This document shows, piece after piece, positions 25,386 to 34,870 of a DNA stretch of 64,000 nt. Within the stretch, counting starts at the first letter, position 1. Each line of letters opens with the position of its first letter. The translations under genes and the position numbers were made by a program. The DNA is taken from positions 186,001 through 250,000 of the forward strand of contig NZ_JAVQHL010000002.1 of the NCBI RefSeq assembly GCF_032670585.1, in the 5' to 3' direction. This stretch comes from Ostreiculturibacter nitratireducens. GTDB lineage: Bacteria > Pseudomonadota > Alphaproteobacteria > Rhodobacterales > Rhodobacteraceae. Below the pieces are notes generated by a model. It saw only the letters and a list, made by a program, of their open reading frames with translations, had not been told where the DNA came from and did not search any database.

Positions 25386-26801
25386 CTAGTCTGGCGGCGA
25401 CCACTTCCCGAAGCCGAACAGGACGAAATCCTGCGCATAGGCGTCCCGCGCCGCCGCTTCGAGTTCACCATCGTAGATTTCGGCAAGCGTCACCGGCGCC
25501 CACGGTTCGTCGCTGGGAGGGACGGGAGCCGGCGCCACCCCAACCGCTTCGGCAAGGAAACCCAACTCTTCTTCCAGCCTGTCTTCGCGGCAGATCATGT
25601 CGGGCGGCGAAAACTGCCCGAAACCGTCGATCACCGCGCGCTGGCTGGCCCAGACGGGATCGACGCGGATCGGCGTCTGGCCGTTCACGTTGACCTTGAG
25701 GAACTTCAGGAAGGCCAGGAGCGCCTCGCGGTAGGCGGCGGAGTCCATCGCGCCCACCTCCTCCACCGGGGGCATCACGACGTCGTATCCCCAGCGCAGA
25801 AGCTCCCGGATCTCCCCGTACTTGCCGTTGAGGATCGTTCCCGCGAAGGCGGCTTGCGCCCTCGCCAGCGGGTGACGAAGCACGGTGAAGCTGCGGTGCC
25901 CTGGCCGCGAACGCTTCCATTTCCTGAGGAGGTTGCGGTTGAACTCCTCCGTAAGGCCGCCGCTTCCGATCCCGGAAAGCCAGGCCCGCACCCGGTCCTC
26001 AATGCCCGAGCGGATGGGCATGTAGAGAAGGTCCGCCCCCGCGGCCGCGACATAGCCCGGAACCGCGGGTCCGCGTCTCGGTTCGAAACCCGGTGTCCGC
26101 GACAGGTTCGCCCAGTCGATCCGGGCAAGCGCCGCCTCCATCTCCGGGAAGTTGCGGACCTTCGCCTCCATCTCCTCCGGGTTCTGCTTCACGAGGTCGC
26201 CCGACACGGCGTCGATTTCGCCCGCGTGTCCCAGATAGGCCGCGAGGCCGTTCAGGACGTCGAGATCCAGAAGGTCGTCGTAGTCGATGTAGAATGCCGT
26301 CTGGCCCGACTTCTGAAGCTCACGCATCAGCCGCAACTGGAATGCCTGCAACTCCGCCAGGAACATCTCGAATTCCGCCGGCTTGAACGGCGGCTTGAAA
26401 TCGCGCCGGTCCCGGATGTCCGTCAGCCGCCATCGGTTCGTGTTGTAGGCGATCTTCAGGCTGATGTAGCTCTCGACCGGGTTGCGCGTGAGGATGATCT
26501 TGGCGCAGCGGCGGTCGGCCAACACCTCGTCGAAGATGCGCGGCTCGTGGTCGTGGAAGAAGCGGAAGCCATTGAGGCCCGGCGCCTCGCGGATGCGGGC
26601 GAGGAGGCTGCTGGGATTCTCCAGCCGTTCCTTCAACGTCACGCCCAGAACCTGTTTCGTCTTCGGATGGCCAAGATGCACCGGGTTGAACACTTCGCCA
26701 TGGCAGGTGACGCCCTCGATCCGGTTGATCGTGGCTTCGAGCAGGTTCGAACCCGTCCGCATCTCCGCGAAGATGACGAAGCTGTCGAAGGGGAGGCTCA
26801 T
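25386..26801 (-). CDS. large sulfotransferase-family protein with two sulfotransferase-like halves
   Basis: A 471-residue protein, about twice the usual single-domain size. The N-terminal half has a PAPS 5'-phosphosulfate loop (FAEMRTGSNLLEATI, residues 11-25) and a 3'-phosphate motif (ILTRNPVESYISLK, about 103-116). The C-terminal half has a second 3'-phosphate-type motif (TVLRHPLARAQAAF, 306-319) resembling Sulfotransfer_2 proteins, but I see no matching 5' loop before it. It would transfer sulfate from PAPS to a glycan or lipid; the acceptor is unknown. It overlaps the next glycosyltransferase gene by 4 bp (ATGA), so it acts in the polysaccharide cluster. Confidence 0.82.
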   Translation of the reverse strand: MSLPFDSFVIFAEMRTGSNLLEATINRIEGVTCHGEVFNPVHLGHPKTKQVLGVTLKERLENPSSLLARIREAPGLNGFRFFHDHEPRIFDEVLADRRCAKIILTRNPVESYISLKIAYNTNRWRLTDIRDRRDFKPPFKPAEFEMFLAELQAFQLRLMRELQKSGQTAFYIDYDDLLDLDVLNGLAAYLGHAGEIDAVSGDLVKQNPEEMEAKVRNFPEMEAALARIDWANLSRTPGFEPRRGPAVPGYVAAAGADLLYMPIRSGIEDRVRAWLSGIGSGGLTEEFNRNLLRKWKRSRPGHRSFTVLRHPLARAQAAFAGTILNGKYGEIRELLRWGYDVVMPPVEEVGAMDSAAYREALLAFLKFLKVNVNGQTPIRVDPVWASQRAVIDGFGQFSPPDMICREDRLEEELGFLAEAVGVAPAPVPPSDEPWAPVTLAEIYDGELEAAARDAYAQDFVLFGFGKWSPPD

Positions 26802-28516
26802 TCAGGGCCGGCCTCCTGGACGAGCCTCAGCGGCCCGCCCCTGTGCGTTGCCGGCCCGATCTGATCGTCGGCCGGGTAATCGCCCATCACGAGGGGCTGC
26901 ATTCCCTGGTTCCTCAGGTTCTGCAGGAACTGGCCGAAGCCGGCGAGGTCGCTCATCCGAGGCGCTTCCGCCAGGTGTCGTCCGCTTCGCGGGTTGATCT
27001 CGTCCAGCACCGCCTGCAGGCGCTCCATCGGGTTCTCGACGAACTCGGCGAGATCCCAGATCCGCACTTTCGCCTTCACATACATGGAGCGCAGGATATC
27101 CAGCTGCGCCAGCTCGATCCGCTGAAGCCGCGCCGCCTCGTTGCGTATGGCCGAGAAGTTGCGGTTCGACCGGAACAGGGGCAGGGCCCAGGCACCCGTG
27201 ATGACCGAAATCTGCGCGTTCTGATCCGTCGCGGTGAACCAGTTCAGCTCCTGCGTGTCGCGCGGCGAAAGCATGAAGCACTGACGTTCGCCCCGCGCAC
27301 TCCAGATCAGGTTCGAGAGGAACGCGCGCGGGTTGTGGTCGCGCAGGGCCGCGCTGTCCGGCAGGCAGCCCAGCCCGATCGCCTCGTTCCCGGCGAACTC
27401 TGCCCGTTCCGGGGCGAAGAGATGGCCGTGGACCTGCGTTCCGGTGGTCTTTGCCAGCCAGCTGTCGAAATCCTCGAACAGTTCGGAAAAGCCCTGGAAG
27501 ATCGAATAGGGGCCAGCCGTCTTGCCGTTCTCCCTGTCCTGAATCGGAAACCGGCTCTGCATGTAGAGCCCCGGCCGCCCGCGGGTCCGCCGTTCCACGG
27601 CCTTGGAGAAGAGGCGGTCGATCATGCCGGGGTTCGGCTCGCCCTGCGCGGGGCCTGCTTGGGCATTCGCCAGGAAGGCAGAATAAAGCTTGTCGGCCTT
27701 CGGCCAGATCTTGCGCGCGACAAAGCAGTCGGACCCGCGCAGAAGTTCCAGGTGGTCATCGTAGAAGATGTGCGGCTTGCCCTGGAAATCGAACTTCGAC
27801 AGGGTCAGCGACCGGCTTTCGATCCGCACGGAATAGTGCCGCGCGAGCGTCTGGAAGTAGCTTTCGTCCGGGATCCAGACATAACGGAAATAGCGGTCGT
27901 AGGCCTTCCGCTTCGGATCCTCGAGGATCGCCGACAGGGTCTGCCGGGTCAGGCACCACCATTGGCTGCCGAGATGCGGCACGATCCCTTCAGGGATCCG
28001 GCGATTGAAGCCGACCTGCCGCTGAAGCGCGGTATAGGCCTCGAAGAGGCGCCGCTGCCGCTTCCAGGAGAACGGGAAACGCAGCGTGAAACGCTCGTCA
28101 TTGAGCCCACCGAAGGTCCAGTCGACATCCGTCGTGGTCACGCTTTCGATGAAATCCGTCTGCGGCCGCGCGTCGAGGTAGGACCTCAGCTCCTCGACCG
28201 GCCTCAGCGGCAGGCAGGAGCCCGAAGAGAGGTAGACGTGGCGCACTTCCGGGTGCCGGTCCAGCAATTGCTCCGCCGCCGCCTGGGTGGCGGCCACGAG
28301 CGGCCAGCTGCCCCATTCGCAGGTGAAGCGGCGGGAGAAGCTTACATGTCCGAATTCCGCGACCGCGCCGCGCAGCGCCTCGTAGTCCGCGAGCGGCGTC
28401 TTGCGGTCGACATGTATCACAACGGGGCATCCCGCACTGGCCCAGAAGCGCGCCACCTCGGCTGCCCGGTCCAGGGCCGAGTGGCAAAGCATGATGAAAC
28501 CAAGGCTCAAGCCCAC
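26798..28516 (-). CDS. core-2/I-branching-like glycosyltransferase with C-terminal extension
   Basis: A 572-residue protein. Residues about 5-270 resemble family GT14 beta-1,6-N-acetylglucosaminyltransferases (GFIMLCHSALDRAAEVARF; SSGSCLPLRPVEEL; GSQWWCLTR; WIPDESYFQTL). Residues about 310-560 form a separate domain I cannot assign (SNLIWSARGERQCFMLSPRD and a long helical tail). The start is a GTG 4 bp after the upstream glycosyltransferase. The eukaryotic-like core-2 fold in bacteria usually acts on surface glycans; donor and acceptor are unknown here. Confidence 0.82.
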   Translation of the reverse strand: MGLSLGFIMLCHSALDRAAEVARFWASAGCPVVIHVDRKTPLADYEALRGAVAEFGHVSFSRRFTCEWGSWPLVAATQAAAEQLLDRHPEVRHVYLSSGSCLPLRPVEELRSYLDARPQTDFIESVTTTDVDWTFGGLNDERFTLRFPFSWKRQRRLFEAYTALQRQVGFNRRIPEGIVPHLGSQWWCLTRQTLSAILEDPKRKAYDRYFRYVWIPDESYFQTLARHYSVRIESRSLTLSKFDFQGKPHIFYDDHLELLRGSDCFVARKIWPKADKLYSAFLANAQAGPAQGEPNPGMIDRLFSKAVERRTRGRPGLYMQSRFPIQDRENGKTAGPYSIFQGFSELFEDFDSWLAKTTGTQVHGHLFAPERAEFAGNEAIGLGCLPDSAALRDHNPRAFLSNLIWSARGERQCFMLSPRDTQELNWFTATDQNAQISVITGAWALPLFRSNRNFSAIRNEAARLQRIELAQLDILRSMYVKAKVRIWDLAEFVENPMERLQAVLDEINPRSGRHLAEAPRMSDLAGFGQFLQNLRNQGMQPLVMGDYPADDQIGPATHRGGPLRLVQEAGPE

Positions 28517-28520
28517 ACCC

Positions 28521-29531
28521 TCATGCCCAGTTCCCCTTGGACATCAGCCCGATCTGTTCAAGCTGGTGCCAGTTGACGTATTTCTCCGACCTTTCGCACC
28601 AGAGCTCCGCCTTGTCGCGAAGCGTTGCGGCGTAGGCCCTGTATTCGCGGCTGCCCGCGAAATGTTCCCCGCGCGCCAGCTCTTCCTCGACCTTCCCGGG
28701 CAGCGTGGAGAGGAACTTCGCATGCAGGAGGCAACCGGAGACCTTCTCGCCACCCCATTCGTCGTAAGTCTGGTTCAGGCCGCGCGGCAGCAGCATATGT
28801 GTCGAGCTGACGAAGACATAGCCCCGGCGCCACTTCACCAGCGGGGTCTTGTTGAGTGAGGGCGCCTCCTCCGGACGGTCGGCGAACATCGTCCGCGCGC
28901 GCGGGCCACCCTGGATCCAGAGGTTCCCGTAGGTGGGGTTCTTCGAGATCATGTAGTTTCCCGGATCGAACCAGTTCGCGATCTCGAACGGGTCCTGCCC
29001 CTCGCGGTAGGGGGTCTCCTCGATCCGACCCTTCGGGTACATGTCGAGGACCATCGCGGGGAATGACCGGATTCCGTAGGTATCCAGCCAGTCCGTCAAC
29101 GCCGTGATCGGGCGCGTGTCGCAGTACGGGTAGATGAAGAATTCATCCGGATCGACCGTCAGCGTCCAGTGTCCGTGACCGTAGCGGCGCAGGAGCCAGT
29201 TCATCCAGTCGACGCCGAACCGGGCGGAACGGTAGCTTTCTTCCGTGGTCCAGAGCGACACGTCCGGCTGCGCGGCGAGGTATTCGCGGCTTCCGTCGTC
29301 CGATCCATTGTCCACGATCAGGAAATGGTGGATGCCGAGCTTGCGATAGTAGTCCAGGAAATAGGGCAGCCGGATCCGTTCATTACGGAGCGTCGTGAAT
29401 GCGAGAACGTGACCGGCGCGGATCGCGTCCGCGCGGTCGGCAACAGGGCGCAGCTCCCGGCGTTTCCGGAAGGCGCGGAGGCGCCACCGCTGACGCCTCA
29501 ACCGCATGCGATATGTCTTCCAGATGCTCAA
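28521..29531 (-). CDS. glycosyltransferase family 2/92-like protein
   Basis: A 336-residue cytosolic or membrane-associated enzyme. A basic N-terminus (RMRLRRQRWRLRAFRKRR) may contact the membrane. The catalytic fold shows LRNERIRLPYFLDYYRKLGI, the nucleotide-binding VDNGSDDGS and the metal-binding DPDEFFIYP, followed by IRSFPAMVLDMY and THMLLP. It resembles Glyco_tranf_2_4/GT92-type proteins of capsule and exopolysaccharide loci. It precedes the GT14-like gene by 4 bp and follows the GT4 gene after 49 bp, so the three are likely one transcript. Confidence 0.86.
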   Translation of the reverse strand: MSIWKTYRMRLRRQRWRLRAFRKRRELRPVADRADAIRAGHVLAFTTLRNERIRLPYFLDYYRKLGIHHFLIVDNGSDDGSREYLAAQPDVSLWTTEESYRSARFGVDWMNWLLRRYGHGHWTLTVDPDEFFIYPYCDTRPITALTDWLDTYGIRSFPAMVLDMYPKGRIEETPYREGQDPFEIANWFDPGNYMISKNPTYGNLWIQGGPRARTMFADRPEEAPSLNKTPLVKWRRGYVFVSSTHMLLPRGLNQTYDEWGGEKVSGCLLHAKFLSTLPGKVEEELARGEHFAGSREYRAYAATLRDKAELWCERSEKYVNWHQLEQIGLMSKGNWA

Positions 29532-29580
29532 TCCGGCCCCTTCGGAAGGTCACGCCCGATCTGGTCCGGTTCACCAGGTA

Positions 29581-30798
29581 TCAAGTCTTTCCTAAGACAA
29601 GATTGAAGTGATCCGCCCACGACGGGACGTCGCCCTGCCTGTCTCCCGCTGCCGTCACCCCAGCCTTTGCGGCCTTTTCCCGAATTGTTGTTTTCCAAGA
29701 ATAAACGTCTGAGGGATCAAGGTAAACTGGGTAGTCCCTCGCGAATTCTCGATACACCGGAAGATCGGCGGCGACAACAGGCACGCCAAGCGCCATCGCC
29801 TCAGCAACCGGCAAACCGAACCCTTCCGCCCTGCTCGGCATGAGGAGCGCCCGCGCGCCCGACAGGAGCGCCGCGACAGCACCGTCCCCGAGGCCCGGCA
29901 GCTCCCGGACCGGACCGGCCGCGGCCGCGATCCGGTCAAGCCGGGCGAAGACGTCGGCGTTGTTCCAGCCCCGGCTGCCGAGCAGCAGGAGAAGCGGGGC
30001 ATCTGGCCCAAGTTCCTCCCAGACATCGAGAAGAAGCGCGTGGTTCTTCCGTGGCTCGATCGTGCCCATCGCAACGAAATAAGGCTGCTTCGGGTCCAGA
30101 CCTTCCGGCACGGCGTCCAGGTCGGACCGCGTCACCTCCACGCCGATCGGAGCGGCCAACACCCGCGGCGAACTCCCGGCGACCGCCTCGCACCAGCGGC
30201 GCACATCCTCGGCCGTGGCCCGCGATGGGGTGACGACGAGATCCGCGTGCCGCGCCACCGCCAGAAGCTTCGCCCGGAAGGCTGCCGGCTCCCCTTCGCG
30301 CGAGAACTCCGGGTGATCGAGCGGGATCGTGTCGTGGATCATCACCGTCAGATTCAGTCCAGGGACCGACCTGAGTTGGGACAGCGCCCGCTCCGTCAGC
30401 CCCGAAAGCCCGACGTTCAGATAGGTTCCGCCTTTCGGAAGCCCCCGCGTCACGAGCGCCGTGAGCCGCCAATGCGGTGCGCGACCCACCGCCATCGCCC
30501 TTAACCCCGCCTCCGCCCGCGCGACCGGTCCCAGACGCCGCCGGAGACGGTCAAGCAGGCCCGGCGACGGCAGTTTCGCCGGATCGGCGAGCCACGCCTC
30601 GAGTTCCCTTCCAGCCGACTTCGGCAGAAGGAGATAGCCGTAGGCCGTTCGTGCCAGGAGAACGAGCGGTTCCTCCCGCGCCGACAGCGCATGCAGATAG
30701 GCCAGCTCCACCCTGTCGACTCCAGTCAGCGGGCCGCGCCCGACCCGGCTGAGCAACCGCGTGACGTCGAGGATGCGCGCCGGGCGGTCAGCGCTCAT
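29581..30798 (-). CDS. glycosyltransferase family 4 (GT-B)
   Basis: A 405-residue retaining glycosyltransferase. The C-terminal nucleotide-sugar domain shows YFVAMGTIEPRKNHALLLDV and EGFGLPVAEAMALGVPVVAADL, with the E-x7-E pair of GT4 enzymes; the N-terminal domain has the GVDRVELAYLHAL segment seen in proteins annotated as glycosyltransferase group 1. The ATG at 30798 overlaps the last codons of galE by 11 bp. The acceptor is unknown; mannosyl or glucosyl transfer into a surface polysaccharide is likely. Confidence 0.88.
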   Translation of the reverse strand: MSADRPARILDVTRLLSRVGRGPLTGVDRVELAYLHALSAREEPLVLLARTAYGYLLLPKSAGRELEAWLADPAKLPSPGLLDRLRRRLGPVARAEAGLRAMAVGRAPHWRLTALVTRGLPKGGTYLNVGLSGLTERALSQLRSVPGLNLTVMIHDTIPLDHPEFSREGEPAAFRAKLLAVARHADLVVTPSRATAEDVRRWCEAVAGSSPRVLAAPIGVEVTRSDLDAVPEGLDPKQPYFVAMGTIEPRKNHALLLDVWEELGPDAPLLLLLGSRGWNNADVFARLDRIAAAAGPVRELPGLGDGAVAALLSGARALLMPSRAEGFGLPVAEAMALGVPVVAADLPVYREFARDYPVYLDPSDVYSWKTTIREKAAKAGVTAAGDRQGDVPSWADHFNLVLGKT

Positions 30799-31777
30799 AA
30801 TGCCCGGACTGGTGCCAGCGCCAGGCATCCGCGATCATCTCCGGCAGGGTCGATCGCGTGGGCTTCCAGCCCAGCTCCTTCTCTGCCCGCGCAGAGCCGG
30901 AGACGAGCTTCACCGCGTCACCAGGCCGCCGCGGCCCCTCCACCACGGGCACCGCCCGATTCGTGACCGCACGCGCCTGGTCCACCACTTCGCGCACGGA
31001 GAACCCGGACCCCGTTCCCAGGCAGAAGACACGCGATCCCTTCCCGGCCTCCAGCCATTCCAGGCCGAGGACATGCGCCTCCACGAGGTCCATGACATGG
31101 ACGTAGTCGCGGATCGGCGTCCCGTCGGGCGTGGGATAATCCGTTCCGTGCAGCGTCAAGGCCGGCCGCTTGCCATCGATCGCGTCGAGCATGAGCGGGA
31201 TGAGGTGGGTCTCCGGCCGGTGAAACTCTCCCACCTCGCTCTCCGGATCCGCGCCGGCGACGTTGAAGTAGCGGAAGATCACCGAATTCAGCCCCGCTGA
31301 CGCGCCAAAATCCGTCAGCATGTCCTCGATCGCGCGCTTCGACCCGCCGTAGGCGTTGATCGGGTGCTGCGGCGTCTCCTCGTCCAGCACCACGCCGTCC
31401 TGATCGCCGTAGGTCGCGCAGGTCGAGGAAAAGACGAAGTTCAGGCAACCCGACGCGACCGCCGCCTCGATCAGCGTCAGCGACGACAGGACGTTCGAAC
31501 GCCAGTAGAGCCCGGGATTCGCCATCGCCTCTCCCACGAGCGAGCGCGCCGCGAAATGCATGACCGCCACGGGGGCGTATTTCTCGAAGACCTGGTCGAG
31601 CCGCCCACGGTCCGCGAGGTCGCCTTCCTCGAAGGGGCCGAACTTCACCGCGTCGCGCCAGCCGGTCACGAGGTTGTCGTAGGTGACGGGAAGATACCCC
31701 GCCGACCGCAATACCTTGCAGGCGTGCGAACCGATATAGCCCGCGCCTCCGGTAACCAGAACCGTCCGTTGCGTCAT
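30788..31777 (-). CDS. galE: UDP-glucose 4-epimerase
   Basis: A 329-residue extended short-chain dehydrogenase that interconverts UDP-glucose and UDP-galactose using bound NAD. The Rossmann motif is TGGAGYIGSHACKVL, the catalytic Ser is in SSTCATYGD and the Tyr-x3-Lys pair in YGGSKRAIEDML; GRDYVHVMDL-type segment reads RDYVHVMDLVEAH. It lies 6 bp after galU, so UDP-glucose made by GalU can be epimerised for the glycosyltransferases downstream. Confidence 0.96.
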   Translation of the reverse strand: MTQRTVLVTGGAGYIGSHACKVLRSAGYLPVTYDNLVTGWRDAVKFGPFEEGDLADRGRLDQVFEKYAPVAVMHFAARSLVGEAMANPGLYWRSNVLSSLTLIEAAVASGCLNFVFSSTCATYGDQDGVVLDEETPQHPINAYGGSKRAIEDMLTDFGASAGLNSVIFRYFNVAGADPESEVGEFHRPETHLIPLMLDAIDGKRPALTLHGTDYPTPDGTPIRDYVHVMDLVEAHVLGLEWLEAGKGSRVFCLGTGSGFSVREVVDQARAVTNRAVPVVEGPRRPGDAVKLVSGSARAEKELGWKPTRSTLPEMIADAWRWHQSGHYER

Positions 31778-31783
31778 GTGGTA

Positions 31784-32677
31784 CTATTCCGCCGCCCGCC
31801 GCAGCGCCGTCATTTCCGCGAGAAACTGCGAGAATTCGCCGTTCAGATCCTCGCGCGCAAGCCCGAAGGCCACGGTCGCCTGAAGGAATCCCGCCTTGGA
31901 GCCGCAGTCGAACCGCTGCCCCCGGAACCGGAAGCCATAGACCTTCTCGCCGCGCCTGATCTCCTCGGCAATGGCGTCGGTCAGCTGGATCTCGCCGCCG
32001 GCACCCTTCTTGAGGCGGCTCAGGTTCTGCATGATGTTCGGCGTCAGGATGTAGCGCCCGATCACCGCCAGGTTCGATGGCGCCTCCTCGGCCTTCGGTT
32101 TCTCGACCATGTTCTTGACCGTGACCATGCTGCCCATGTCCTCGCCGATGTCGAGAATGCCGTAGGCGCTTGTCCTCTCGGGCGGAACCTCCATCGCCGC
32201 GACGATGTTGCCGCCGGTCTCGGCATAGGCTTCGACCATCTGCTGCAGGCACGGCTTCTCGGCGGCGATCACGTCGTCGGTCAGGATCACCGCGAAGGGC
32301 TCATTGCCGACAAGGCGCTTCGCACACCAGACCGCATGGCCAAGACCCATGGCCTTGTGCTGGCGGATATAGGCGATCGCGCCCGAATCCATGTTGGTGG
32401 CCTTCAGCGTGTCGAGCAGCTCCTTCTTGCCCTGTTTTCTCAGGGTTGCTTCGAGCTCGGGTGCATGGTCGAAATAATCCTCCAGCGCGCTCTTCCCACG
32501 GGCCGTGACAAAGATGAATTCCTTGATGCCGGCAGCTCGCGCTTCGTCGATCGCGTACTGAATCAGCGGCCGATCGACGAGCGTCAGAATCTCCTTTGGA
32601 ATCGATTTGGTCGCAGGAAGGAACCTCGTCCCAAGGCCGGCAACAGGAAAAATGGCCTTGGTAATCTTACGCTTCAT
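31784..32677 (-). CDS. galU: UTP-glucose-1-phosphate uridylyltransferase
   Basis: A 297-residue nucleotidyltransferase making UDP-glucose from glucose-1-phosphate and UTP. Visible motifs are FPVAGLGTRFLPATKSIPKE (nucleotide loop with catalytic Arg and Lys), DRPLIQYAIDEA, GLGHAVWCAK, ILTDDVI and VEKPKAEEAPSNLAVIGRY. The ATG at 32677 follows GAGGG; the longer frame to 32719 has no ribosome-binding site. It heads the galU-galE-GT run. Confidence 0.97.
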   Translation of the reverse strand: MKRKITKAIFPVAGLGTRFLPATKSIPKEILTLVDRPLIQYAIDEARAAGIKEFIFVTARGKSALEDYFDHAPELEATLRKQGKKELLDTLKATNMDSGAIAYIRQHKAMGLGHAVWCAKRLVGNEPFAVILTDDVIAAEKPCLQQMVEAYAETGGNIVAAMEVPPERTSAYGILDIGEDMGSMVTVKNMVEKPKAEEAPSNLAVIGRYILTPNIMQNLSRLKKGAGGEIQLTDAIAEEIRRGEKVYGFRFRGQRFDCGSKAGFLQATVAFGLAREDLNGEFSQFLAEMTALRRAAE

Positions 32678-32843
32678 CTCAGAACCCTCTTCCAATCGGC
32701 ATCGGTCACCCAATAGCATGATGACTCTTTTCGCCGCACAATCACATCCTCAATATGGCGAGCATATGACATCCGGAGCGTGAATTCCGCACAAAATTGC
32801 AGCGAGCGCGTGCGATACTGCCCGATCCGAGGCTCGATCCGCA

Positions 32844-34073
32844 TCAGCCGATCTGGTGGAACGGACGACAGACAGCGGTCCTGATCGCCTCGTGACGGAC
32901 CCTCGCCGAGAATGTCCAGAGCCGGAAACGCGGCTCCCGGCGGTCCGCCGGGCCAAAGATCCCGCCTGCCTGTTCCCAGAAGCCTTCGGGCCGAAACCGC
33001 ACCCGGTGCGGCCGTGCGTCCGGCGACAGAAGGATCAGCGTGACGATCTCGCCCCGCGCCGCCGCCGCGGCCGCCGCCGCCCGCAGCCTCCGCGCCTGCC
33101 AGATGCGCCCCGCCAGAACCCGTGCCTGTCCAGCCCTGGCGCGAAACGGTAGAAAAGGCTCTGTTCCGGCGGGAATCGGCTCCAGCCGGGTGAGAACTCG
33201 CCGCCCGCCTTCGGCGAGGCCAGCCTCCAGCGTCGCCATCAGCTTGCCGACCTCGTCGGGCTCGATCCCGCCCGAAACCATGTGCCTCAGGGCCCTCCCG
33301 CGCTGCTCGTCACGAAGCCGTCGCATCGTTGTCGTGGTGTCCAGTCCGGCCGCATGACGGCGCCAGAAGACGGCGCTGGAGGCTCCGATCTCGTGCAGGG
33401 TCAACGGCACCCTGTCGGACCGACGCCGTTCGCTCGCGGCGAAGCCGTGCACGACCTGTGCACCCGGCACGATGGCTGTCAGATGGCCCGCCGCCGCCAG
33501 CCTCATGTCGAGGTCGGTGTCGTCGAGGTAGAACCGATAAGCCGGGTCGAAACCGCCGATCTCCGCGAGAACGTCGCGGCGGAATGCGCAGTTCGTCCCT
33601 TCCGTCCGGACCGCGCGGCCCGGCTCGCCCGCATGCAGACTTGGCTTCGCCTCATCGACGGCGAGCGGCTCGTGTTCGCCCCAGCGATCGGCCAAACGGG
33701 CCTTCCATTGGTAGGAAATCCCGTTCCGCCCCCGCACGAAGCCGCCGGAGGCGGCGACTTCAGGATCAGCGAAGGGCGCCGTCAGGCGCGTGAGCCAGGT
33801 GGGCTCCGCCACCGCGTCGTCGTCGATGAAGGCCACGACCTCGCCAGCGGCCGCGGCGATGCCCAGGTTGCGCGCGACCGAGATGTTGGCCTCGTCGAAG
33901 CGAACCCGCTTCACCGGCGTCGCCTCCGTCACCGCGATGCCGGCGGGATCGGCGACGACGATGACCTCGAACCGGGGATGATCCTGCTGCCGGAGCGCCC
34001 TGAGGCACAGCGCCAGCGCGTCGGGTCGCCCGCGCGACGCGACGATGACGCTGACCGGCAGCGGTGCGGTCAT
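32844..34073 (-). CDS. glycosyltransferase family 2
   Basis: A 409-residue inverting GT-A enzyme. The N-terminal catalytic domain shows SVIVASRGRPDALALCLRAL, the metal-binding IDDDAVAEP, and FYLDDTDLDMRLAAAG near the acceptor site. The C-terminal 150 residues are Ala/Arg-rich (AAAAAAARGEIV) without a recognised fold. The ATG at 34073 overlaps the kdsB stop (ATGA). It belongs with kdsB and cysQ rather than with galU, from which it is separated by 166 bp. Confidence 0.87.
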   Translation of the reverse strand: MTAPLPVSVIVASRGRPDALALCLRALRQQDHPRFEVIVVADPAGIAVTEATPVKRVRFDEANISVARNLGIAAAAGEVVAFIDDDAVAEPTWLTRLTAPFADPEVAASGGFVRGRNGISYQWKARLADRWGEHEPLAVDEAKPSLHAGEPGRAVRTEGTNCAFRRDVLAEIGGFDPAYRFYLDDTDLDMRLAAAGHLTAIVPGAQVVHGFAASERRRSDRVPLTLHEIGASSAVFWRRHAAGLDTTTTMRRLRDEQRGRALRHMVSGGIEPDEVGKLMATLEAGLAEGGRRVLTRLEPIPAGTEPFLPFRARAGQARVLAGRIWQARRLRAAAAAAAARGEIVTLILLSPDARPHRVRFRPEGFWEQAGGIFGPADRREPRFRLWTFSARVRHEAIRTAVCRPFHQIG

Positions 34074-34870
34074 TCCACGCCCATTTCCTTCATCATCGCC
34101 TCGAGCCTCGGCACGTCTTCGGGGTTGTTCAGTTCCCAGAACTGCCGTCCCTTCGCGTCCACCTGGACACAGAGAACCGGGCGCTCGTTCTCTAGGAAGC
34201 GCAGCTGCTCGAGCCCTTCCAGCCGCTCGAGCGGCCCGGCTTCCCAACGCGGATAGGCGGCGAGCGCCGACGGGCGGTAAGCGTAGACGCCGACATGGTG
34301 GAAGACCGGCGTTTCTTCGTCATCCGTGTAGCGGCGGCCGGTGTAGGGGATGACTTCCTTGGAGAAGTAGAGCGCCTTGTGGTCCCGCCCGAATACGGCC
34401 GTCGTGCCGCCCACGCGCCCCGCGCGCCGGTCGTCGAGGAATCCGTTCAGCGCCCGCCCGTCGCAGCGCAGGACCGGGGTCGCCACCTCGGCCACCGGAT
34501 CGGCGCGCAGACCCGCGACGAGCTCTTCCACGAACCAGGGGGGCGTCAGCGGCGCGTCGCCCTGGAGGTTGACCACGATGTCGAAGCCGCCGCCCAGCTT
34601 GTCGAAGGCCTCGGCGCAACGTTCCGTGCCGTTCTGGCAGGTTTCGGAGGTCATCACGACCTCCGCGCCGAAGCCTTCTGCCGCCAGGCGGATCCGGTCA
34701 TCATCGGTCGCCACCACGACGCGCGCGGCACCCTTCACTTCCATCGCCGCCCGCCAGGTCCGTTCGACGAGGCTCCGCGATGCGCCGCTTGCGCCCTTCA
34801 GTTCGACCAGGGGCTTCCCTGGATACCGGGTGGAGGCATAGCGCGCCGGGATGACGATGAGGACCATCAT
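34070..34870 (-). CDS. kdsB: 3-deoxy-manno-octulosonate cytidylyltransferase
   Basis: A 266-residue enzyme that activates Kdo as CMP-Kdo before its transfer to lipid A or capsule. Motifs are VIPARYASTRYPGKPLVEL, VVVATDDDRI, QNGTERCAEAF and VNLQGDAPLTPP, followed by HHVGVYAYRPSALAAYPRW. It overlaps both neighbours by 3-4 bp (cysQ upstream and the GT2 gene downstream), so the three are translated together. An in-frame ATG at 34867 is an equivalent start. Confidence 0.97.
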   Translation of the reverse strand: MMVLIVIPARYASTRYPGKPLVELKGASGASRSLVERTWRAAMEVKGAARVVVATDDDRIRLAAEGFGAEVVMTSETCQNGTERCAEAFDKLGGGFDIVVNLQGDAPLTPPWFVEELVAGLRADPVAEVATPVLRCDGRALNGFLDDRRAGRVGGTTAVFGRDHKALYFSKEVIPYTGRRYTDDEETPVFHHVGVYAYRPSALAAYPRWEAGPLERLEGLEQLRFLENERPVLCVQVDAKGRQFWELNNPEDVPRLEAMMKEMGVE

